From Bryobacterales bacterium (GTDB lineage Bacteria > Acidobacteriota > Terriglobia > Bryobacterales > Bryobacteraceae), in NCBI GenBank assembly GCA_016789785.1, contig JAEUQE010000039.1:1-12032 (forward strand): a stretch of 12,032 nt of DNA. The letters run 5' to 3'. This document shows positions 6,806-12,032 of this stretch, one piece after another. Below the pieces are notes generated by a model. That model ran no database searches. It worked only from the letters and a program-made list of their open reading frames with translations, and had not been told where the DNA came from. The stretch's first letter is position 1; each line of letters starts with the position of its first letter. Both the position numbers and the translations under genes were made by a program.

Positions 6806-8620
6806 ATGAAACTGGCACTGGCAATTGCAAGCCTTGTGGTTTTCGCCGTGCACGGCGTGGTCTTTTACGACCAGTTCTTCCACAAGTGGGAGCGCTACCA
6901 GACGGCGTACTTCGATCAGGCGCGCGGCCAGGCTCGCAATGACGCGGAGCGCGCCGAGATGTCGGCCCGCAGCCCGCGCATTGAGCAGATCCTGGTGACG
7001 AACTTCGGCGGGACGCGTGTGGACCGCTGCACCACGTGCCACATCGCCTCGGACGACCCGCGTTTCACCGGCTTGTCCAATCCGCTGAAGACGCATCCCT
7101 ACTCGGCTGCGATGGGCGACGTGAAGCAGGGAGACCGGTGGATCCGGCGCCACAAATTCAACGACTTCGGGTGCACCATCTGTCATGACGGGCAAGGCCG
7201 CGGGTTGAACGAGCACTACGCGCACGGCGAGGATCACTACTGGCCCGACCCGCTGGCGGGCTACGTCACCCAGGAGACGTGGAAGAAGGAATATCACAAG
7301 CACCTGAAGGCCAAGGAATACATGCAGGCCAACTGTGCGCAGTGCCACACGGAGGAGAACTTCGCCGGCACGCCGCTGGTGGCCAAGGGCCGGCAGTTGT
7401 TTTTCGAGAAGAACTGCTATGGATGCCACCGCATTGAAGGGATCTCCGATGGTACGCTCGGGCCGGAGCTGACCGAGGCGGGGAAGAAATTCAAGATCGA
7501 CTATCTGTGGGAATCGATCGTGGATCCGCGGGCGGGAATGGCGACGTCGTTCATGCCGAAATTCAATATGAGCGACGACGAGGTCAAGGCCCTGGTGGTC
7601 TTCCTGAAGAGCCGGAAGGGCGTGAATCTGGCAGAGACGTCGCTGGCGGTGTTCCGGTCACGGCTAACCACCGAGTCGGCGTCACCCGCGCAAACGGCAC
7701 AGGCTCCGCAGGCAGCGCCCGTCACCAATCTGGTGGCGCGGGGCAAGGAACTGGTGGATCAGCGCGCCTGTGCGGCATGCCACAAGATCGGCGACAAGGA
7801 CGGCACGATTGCCCCGGACATTTCGTTTGAAGGGGCGATGAAGGACGAGCAATGGCTGATGGATCATTTCAAGAATCCCCGGGTGACCATACCCGATTCC
7901 ATCATGCCGGCATTCCGGTTTACCGATTCCGACTTCCAGGCGATGACGGCGTACCTCACCAGTCTGAAGACGCCTCCTTTACCGTCGTCGCCTGGAGAGA
8001 TCTTCAAGTCCTACTGCGCGCGTTGTCACGGTGAGAAGGGCGATGGCCTTGGGCCGGTCGCGCTTTATGTGGATCCCGCGCCGCGCGATTTGACGAAGGT
8101 AGCCTTCATGAACAGCAAGCCACGCGATCGCTTCGTGACTTCGATTAAGGAAGGCGTGCATGGCACGTCGATGGCGGCGTGGGCAAAGGTCATGAGTGAC
8201 GAACAGATCCGCGGGCTGGTGGACTACGTGTTCGTGGCGTTCGTGAAGGAGAAGGGCCGCGAGTTGAAGCCGCGGAATCTGCCGGATCAGAATCCGGTGC
8301 CGAGTTCGCCGGAGTCGATCGCACGTGGTGAGCAAACCTATCTGGCGCGTTGCACGGGTTGTCACGGGCGGAAGGCCGATGGCAAGGGACCGAATTCGCT
8401 GGACATCATTCCGCGTCCGCGCAATCTGCGGAATTCGCCATTCGTGCAGAGTGTGAATGACCGGCGGATGATTGAGTCGATTCTCTATGGCATTCAGGGT
8501 ACGGCGATGCCGCCGTGGATCGACTATGGAATGTCGCAAAAGGATGCGGGCGATCTGGTGAACTACATCCGCAGTTTGACGCAGGCGTCGGGTAGAAGGC
8601 AGTTGAGGGCAGGGAGATAG
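6806..8620 (+). CDS. Membrane-anchored heptahaem cytochrome c of the bc complex
   Basis: 604 residues with an N-terminal uncleaved-looking helix (2-21) and seven CXXCH motifs, at 75-79, 123-127, 177-181, 204-208, 322-326, 404-408 and 516-520. The first three lie in a His-rich region with other His residues free to be second ligands (H97, H116, H137, H140, H144, H164, H166), so bis-His hexacoordination is likely. The last four look like separate class I cytochrome c domains, each with a plausible Met ligand: M250, M367, M456 and M568. An Ala/Pro/Gln-rich linker (about 291-306) splits the protein. It should carry electrons from the Rieske protein towards the oxidase encoded just downstream. ATG 6806 is preceded by AGGAAAGG at good spacing; longer starts run into the cytochrome b gene. 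Cytochromes c of this position in other bc operons are multihaem too, but a fourfold class I tail is notable. Confidence 0.9.
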   Translation: MKLALAIASLVVFAVHGVVFYDQFFHKWERYQTAYFDQARGQARNDAERAEMSARSPRIEQILVTNFGGTRVDRCTTCHIASDDPRFTGLSNPLKTHPYSAAMGDVKQGDRWIRRHKFNDFGCTICHDGQGRGLNEHYAHGEDHYWPDPLAGYVTQETWKKEYHKHLKAKEYMQANCAQCHTEENFAGTPLVAKGRQLFFEKNCYGCHRIEGISDGTLGPELTEAGKKFKIDYLWESIVDPRAGMATSFMPKFNMSDDEVKALVVFLKSRKGVNLAETSLAVFRSRLTTESASPAQTAQAPQAAPVTNLVARGKELVDQRACAACHKIGDKDGTIAPDISFEGAMKDEQWLMDHFKNPRVTIPDSIMPAFRFTDSDFQAMTAYLTSLKTPPLPSSPGEIFKSYCARCHGEKGDGLGPVALYVDPAPRDLTKVAFMNSKPRDRFVTSIKEGVHGTSMAAWAKVMSDEQIRGLVDYVFVAFVKEKGRELKPRNLPDQNPVPSSPESIARGEQTYLARCTGCHGRKADGKGPNSLDIIPRPRNLRNSPFVQSVNDRRMIESILYGIQGTAMPPWIDYGMSQKDAGDLVNYIRSLTQASGRRQLRAGR

Positions 8621-8627
8621 CGACTCT

Positions 8628-10040
8628 ATGGCAGCAGAACGGGAAGTGACAACAGGCGCCGGCTCCGCGGCGGCGGCTTATCGATCCCCACATGCCGATA
8701 CAACGGCGAAGTGGTTCCTCATCAGTTCGGTGGTCTACTTCTTCATTGTTGGCATCATTGCAATCATCATTGCGGCGAAGTTCGTCTGGCCGGAATTGCT
8801 GGGCACAATCGCGATATTCAGCTACGGCCGGCTGCGTCCGCTGCATGTGAACGGCATGTTGTTCGGTTGGCTGCTGGCGGCGGACATGGGGCTGGTCTAC
8901 TATCTGGTGCCTCGCTTGTGCGGCACGAAGCTCTATAGCGAGAAACTCGGAGTGGCGACCGCGGCGCTTTGGAACGTGATTGTGCTCGGCGCGGTGGTAT
9001 CGCTGCTGATGGGCTGGAACCAGGGCTTCGAGTACGCCGAATTGCCGCTGGTGCTCGATATTGGCGTGGTGGTGGCGTGGATCATGTTCGGCGTAAATGT
9101 GTTTGGCACGGTGTTTACGCGAAAGTATCCGCAGATGTATGTTTCGCTCTGGTACACAATGGGCTGTATCCTGTGGACGGCGTTCGTGTATCTTACCGGC
9201 AACTTCGGCACGATGCTGACCACTGGAGTGAACCAGGCCAATCTGAACTGGATGTATGTGCACAACGCGGTAGGCCTGATCTTCACGCCTGTGGGTCTGG
9301 CCCTGGCTTACTACTACATTCCGAAGTCGGGGAACATTCCGCTGCACAGCCATAAGCTGTCGATGATCGGGTTCTGGTCGCTGGCGTTCTTCTATGTATG
9401 GACGGGCGCCCACCACATGCTGCATGGTCCGATCTCGCAATGGCTGCAGACCATCTCCATCGCGTTCTCTCTGATGCTGCTGCTACCTGTATGGACGGTG
9501 GTGTACAACTTCTTCGCGACGATGAAAGGCAACTGGCCGCAGACGCGGGATAACGTGCCTCTAAAGTTTCTGATGTCGGGCGTGGTGTTTTATCTGCTGA
9601 CCTGCTTCCAGGGTCCGATGCACAGCCTGCGCGCGGTGAACGCGATCGTTTCCAAGACGGACTGGATTCCGGGTCACGCGCACATGGCGGTGTTGGGGGC
9701 ATTTTCGTTTTTTGCGATCGCGGGCACTTACTACAGCATTCCGCGGATGTTCCAAACCAAGCTCTACTCCGATGCGCTGGCGAACTGGAGTTACTGGCTG
9801 TCGATGATCGGCGGCATCGGGTTCTTCGTCACCTTGTGGCTGGGCGGGTTCTGGCAGGGCTGGCAGTGGAACAACCCGACGATCCCGTTTATCGACACGG
9901 TGGTGGCGCTGAAGCCGATCTGGCTGGTTCGCTTCTTTTCCGGAGTTCTGATCTTTGGAGGGATCACCACCTTCCTTTACAACATCCTGGCGACCGTGAT
10001 GAATGCTGGCTCGCACAAAGAGGAGGCTGCCAATGCTTAA
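8628..10040 (+). CDS. ccoN: cbb3-type cytochrome c oxidase subunit I
   Basis: The catalytic haem-copper subunit that reduces O2 to water and pumps protons, 470 residues with about 12 membrane helices. Low-spin haem b ligands are H73 (R-P-L-H-V-N-G) and H352. The high-spin haem b3 ligand is H350 (I-P-G-H-A-H). Cu-B ligands are H212 (M-Y-V-H-N-A-V-G) and H262-H263 (T-G-A-H-H-M). Y256 lies six residues before H262, the position of the cross-linked Tyr specific to cbb3 oxidases. The N-terminus has a short Ala/Ser-rich cytoplasmic tail of about 28 residues. The gene begins seven bases after the heptahaem cytochrome stop and overlaps ccoO by eight bases, so co-transcription is nearly certain. cbb3 oxidases usually have high oxygen affinity, suggesting use in low oxygen. 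Confidence 0.97.
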   Translation: MAAEREVTTGAGSAAAAYRSPHADTTAKWFLISSVVYFFIVGIIAIIIAAKFVWPELLGTIAIFSYGRLRPLHVNGMLFGWLLAADMGLVYYLVPRLCGTKLYSEKLGVATAALWNVIVLGAVVSLLMGWNQGFEYAELPLVLDIGVVVAWIMFGVNVFGTVFTRKYPQMYVSLWYTMGCILWTAFVYLTGNFGTMLTTGVNQANLNWMYVHNAVGLIFTPVGLALAYYYIPKSGNIPLHSHKLSMIGFWSLAFFYVWTGAHHMLHGPISQWLQTISIAFSLMLLLPVWTVVYNFFATMKGNWPQTRDNVPLKFLMSGVVFYLLTCFQGPMHSLRAVNAIVSKTDWIPGHAHMAVLGAFSFFAIAGTYYSIPRMFQTKLYSDALANWSYWLSMIGGIGFFVTLWLGGFWQGWQWNNPTIPFIDTVVALKPIWLVRFFSGVLIFGGITTFLYNILATVMNAGSHKEEAANA

Positions 10041-10602
10041 GAAGGCCGATTCGAATGCAGTCTGGTTCATGGTGATGGCGCTGGTGTTCTTCGCGATCGG
10101 CGGATTGTTGACCACGGTGGTGCCGCCGTTGATCGACAAGACATGGGGAGCGCCGTTCAACAATTCGGATCCCGCGAAAGGGCCGACCGGGCAGTTGAAG
10201 CCGCTCAATGAACAGGAGTTGAAGGGCCGTGCGATTTATGTGCGTGAGGGCTGCTGGTATTGCCATACGCAGCAAACGCGCACGCTGCTGGCAGACACGA
10301 AGCGATCGGGTTGGCGGGGTGTGGATTCGCCCGTCTCGACGCCGGATGAGTTCGTGTACGACAGCCCGCACATGTTCGGGACCAAGCGGACGGGGCCGGA
10401 TCTCTCAAGGGTTGGGGGAAAGTACGACACGCAGTGGCATCGCACGCACTTCCGGAATCCTCGCGACCTGGTGCCAGGCTCAATCATGCCGCCCTATCCG
10501 TGGATCGCGAGCAATGAACCCGAGTTCCAGGCGATGGTGGCTTATCTGCAGACGCTCGGCCGCGCGAAGAACTGGCGTCCGGACAACGACTACGAGAGAT
10601 AG
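10033..10602 (+). CDS. ccoO: cbb3-type cytochrome c oxidase monohaem subunit II
   Basis: Feeds electrons to CcoN. 189 residues with one N-terminal helix (about 9-32) and a single haem c motif C-W-Y-C-H (74-78). The usual CcoO landmarks follow: E-G-C-W-Y-C-H-T-Q-Q, Y-D-S-P, G-P-D-L-S-R-V-G-G-K-Y (121-131), W-H (135-136) and the axial Met in S-I-M-P-P-Y (M152). ATG 10033 is preceded by GAGGAGG at 7-base spacing and overlaps the ccoN stop. The length is slightly shorter than proteobacterial CcoO (about 200 residues), with the C-terminus ending soon after the haem domain. Confidence 0.95.
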   Translation: MLKKADSNAVWFMVMALVFFAIGGLLTTVVPPLIDKTWGAPFNNSDPAKGPTGQLKPLNEQELKGRAIYVREGCWYCHTQQTRTLLADTKRSGWRGVDSPVSTPDEFVYDSPHMFGTKRTGPDLSRVGGKYDTQWHRTHFRNPRDLVPGSIMPPYPWIASNEPEFQAMVAYLQTLGRAKNWRPDNDYER

Positions 10603-10611
10603 GGGGTAGGG

Positions 10612-10785
10612 GTGGACTACACGTATCCGAGTGTCTATTTCGCATACTTCCTGTTCCTGCTGTTCCTGGTGGGCGCGCTCTACTTTTTCGCGCGTTCCTT
10701 CCGGGATGGCTATTGGGGTGCAGGCAGTGAGGATGCCAAGTATCAAATGTTGAAGGACGAGGAGGCTGAGACCCATGGCGGCTAG
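10612..10785 (+). CDS. Small single-helix cbb3 subunit, CcoQ-like
   Basis: A 57-residue protein with a GTG start, too short for many gene finders. A strongly hydrophobic aromatic helix (about 9-28) is followed by F-A-R-S-F-R-D-G-Y-W and a charged tail. Its place between ccoO and the CcoP-like gene is that of ccoQ in classic ccoNOQP operons. Sequence identity to CcoQ is not recognisable by eye, so the call rests on size, topology and position. GGGGG in the short gap after ccoO serves as Shine-Dalgarno site. The last 11 bases overlap the next gene's start. Confidence 0.65.
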   Translation: MDYTYPSVYFAYFLFLLFLVGALYFFARSFRDGYWGAGSEDAKYQMLKDEEAETHGG

Positions 10786-11080
10786 CAACCAACCACAAAA
10801 GGACATCAAGGAATACGCGGGCGGCTGGATTACCGAACGCGAACACACCGGGGTGCCCAGCTTTCTGAAACTGGCCTATATCTGCATTGCGCTTGGAACG
10901 GTAGGCTACTGCGTGGTTTACATGAATGGCGAGATCGACCATTCCGACCGTGGGGCGCTGGTGCGGCAGTTCAACGCGGCCACGACGGGTGCGGATGGGT
11001 TGATGTACGCCGTAGCGGGATTGGCGGCGTTGTTTTTCCTCGCGGTAATCGCGTTTGCGTTCCGGAAGGTGGAGGATTAG
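10775..11080 (+). CDS. CcoP-like two-helix protein lacking haem c domains
   Basis: 101 residues with two membrane helices (about 30-50 and 76-96) and no CXXCH motif. The first part, a soluble segment with E-Y-A-G-G-W (13-18) leading into a helix that ends in G-Y-C-V-V-Y-M-N-G (44-52), resembles the N-terminal membrane part of CcoP. Its position after the CcoQ-like gene is also that of ccoP. CcoP normally has two further haem c domains (total about 300 residues), and these are completely absent with no frameshift visible: the next gene begins 10 bases downstream in a different family. It probably anchors or stabilises the oxidase. The start ATG is preceded by GAGGAGG and lies inside the upstream small gene. 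Confidence that it is a gene is high, but that it is a CcoP relative is moderate. Confidence 0.7.
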   Translation: MAASNQPQKDIKEYAGGWITEREHTGVPSFLKLAYICIALGTVGYCVVYMNGEIDHSDRGALVRQFNAATTGADGLMYAVAGLAALFFLAVIAFAFRKVED

Positions 11081-11090
11081 GCAGGGCAAT

Positions 11091-12032
11091 ATGAGCCAGG
11101 CCCTCTATCAGATCCAGCCGCCGGACGCGACCGATTACTGGGTGCGGATGGTGAAGTGTCAGGACGGTTGCCCCGTTCATACTGACGCATGTGGGTATGT
11201 GACTGCGATCGCCGAAGGCCGCTATGAAGAGGCCTTCCGCAAAGCCCGCGCGACAAATCCTTTCGTGTCGATTTGCGGGCGAGTGTGCGGCGCTCCGTGT
11301 GAGATGAATTGCCGCCGCGGCGCAGTGGATTCGCCCATCACCATCCGCGCCCTGAAGCGATTCGTAAACGAGATTTACGGGCCGGAAACCGGCAGTTACG
11401 ACCTCTACAGAGAAGCCTGTGACCGGCGGATGCTGCCTCCAGGCTCCGGCAATAACCTCCGGATTGCCGTGGTCGGTGCTGGCGTTTCCGGTCTGACCGT
11501 GGCGCACGATCTTGCCCAGATCGGCTACAAAGTGACCGTGTTCGAGGCATACTCGGAACCCGGCGGCATGCTGATGGTAGGCGTACCGGTCTTCCGCCTG
11601 CCGCGCGAGCTCGTGCGCCATGAGATTCAGGCGATTCTGTCGCTGGGCGTGGAACTGAAGTGCAACATGCGCCTGGGGCGCGATTTCACGATCGCGAGCC
11701 TGCGCCAGGAGGGATACAAAGCGATCTTTCTTGGCATCGGGCTGCCGAAAGGCCGCAAACTGCCGATTCCTGGCGCCGACAATCCCGCCGTTTACGATGG
11801 TCTCGACTTTCTGCGCTCCTTCAACGAAGGGATTCCGATGCCGCTCGGCCGCAAGATCGTCGTGATTGGCGGCGGCAACGTGGCATACGACGTGGCACGG
11901 TCGGCGATCCGGCCGGTCGAGGCGTTCGAGTCAAAAGAAGAGCAGTTCGCCGAGATGGAGCGCGGCGAGAAAACGGCTTACGACATCGCGCGGTCGGCGT
12001 TGCGCATGAGCGGCGATAAGTCGGTTGGCGTA
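11091..12032 (+). CDS. Fe-S/FAD NAD(P)-dependent oxidoreductase, GltD-like, 3' end cut by window edge
   Basis: 314 codons are visible and the frame is open at the right edge. The N-terminal Cys-rich domain has C23, C27 and C34, then C62, C66, C70 and C74 (I-C-G-R-V-C-G-A-P-C-E-M-N-C), like the [4Fe-4S]-binding region of glutamate synthase small subunit and related electron-bifurcating or dihydropyrimidine dehydrogenase-type proteins. An FAD dinucleotide fold follows: V-V-G-A-G-V-S-G-L (127-135). A P-G-G-M-L motif is at 157-161, and the NAD(P)-binding fold starts at V-V-I-G-G-G-N-V-A (257-265). Soluble, cytosolic. It follows the cbb3 genes by 10 bases, so it is probably co-transcribed and may link NAD(P)H to the chain or to a partner encoded beyond the window. 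No large glutamate synthase subunit is visible, so the name gltD is not justified. The NAD(P) fold contains an apparent 31-residue insertion or duplication. Confidence 0.88.
   Translation, partial: MSQALYQIQPPDATDYWVRMVKCQDGCPVHTDACGYVTAIAEGRYEEAFRKARATNPFVSICGRVCGAPCEMNCRRGAVDSPITIRALKRFVNEIYGPETGSYDLYREACDRRMLPPGSGNNLRIAVVGAGVSGLTVAHDLAQIGYKVTVFEAYSEPGGMLMVGVPVFRLPRELVRHEIQAILSLGVELKCNMRLGRDFTIASLRQEGYKAIFLGIGLPKGRKLPIPGADNPAVYDGLDFLRSFNEGIPMPLGRKIVVIGGGNVAYDVARSAIRPVEAFESKEEQFAEMERGEKTAYDIARSALRMSGDKSVGV

Noticed and set aside
8406..9440. Minus-strand open frame of 344 codons across the heptahaem cytochrome and ccoN
   Set aside because: It spans the junction of two certain genes on the other strand and its translation is rich in Arg, His and Gln without any domain, as expected of a GC-rich shadow frame.
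11091..12032. Naming the last gene gltD (glutamate synthase small subunit)
   Set aside because: The domain order fits, but no large subunit is in view, the neighbours are respiratory, and several other Fe-S flavoproteins share the same fold.
1..12032. CRISPR arrays, tRNA or rRNA genes, transposases, toxin-antitoxin or phage-defence modules
   Set aside because: No regularly spaced repeats, no cloverleaf or ribosomal RNA signatures and no transposase or nuclease motifs were seen. The AAA protein alone is not evidence for a defence system.

Overview
The window is GC-rich bacterial chromosomal DNA. The mix of a Tat-exported type I sulfatase, a menaquinol-type cytochrome bc operon with a long multiheme cytochrome c, and a cbb3 oxidase fits Acidobacteriota of the Solibacter/Bryobacter kind. 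This placement is an inference from gene content and protein style; no ribosomal marker is present.

Left part, minus strand (1-3035). A sulfatase gene runs off the left edge (1-1407). It starts at a TTG codon behind a near-perfect Shine-Dalgarno site and carries a twin-arginine signal and the C-M-P-A-R formylglycine motif. Upstream of it in transcription lies a two-module AAA ATPase (1518-3035). The two genes have no evident functional link to the respiratory genes.

Middle (3036-4863). A 464-base divergent intergenic region is rich in short dyads and contains an AT-rich patch. It is followed by a plus-strand gene for an unrecognised 382-residue protein with about four N-terminal membrane helices (3500-4648). 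A second gap (4649-4863) holds a perfect 7-bp dyad and an extended -10-like element just before the respiratory operon.

Right part, plus strand (4864-12032). This is a compact electron-transport operon with overlapping or nearly abutting genes: a CcoS-like cbb3 assembly protein, a Rieske protein, a fused cytochrome b with b6-type haem spacing, a membrane-anchored cytochrome c with seven CXXCH motifs, CcoN, CcoO, a small CcoQ-like helix protein, a CcoP-like two-helix protein without any haem motif, and the start of an Fe-S/FAD/NAD(P) oxidoreductase of the GltD type. The inferred electron path is quinol to cytochrome b/Rieske, to the heptahaem cytochrome, to CcoO, to the CcoN haem-copper site and O2. 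No separate soluble cytochrome c is encoded in the window. The main idea worth testing is that the haem c domains normally carried by CcoP have been moved to, or replaced by, the bc-complex cytochrome, giving an obligate bc-cbb3 supercomplex.
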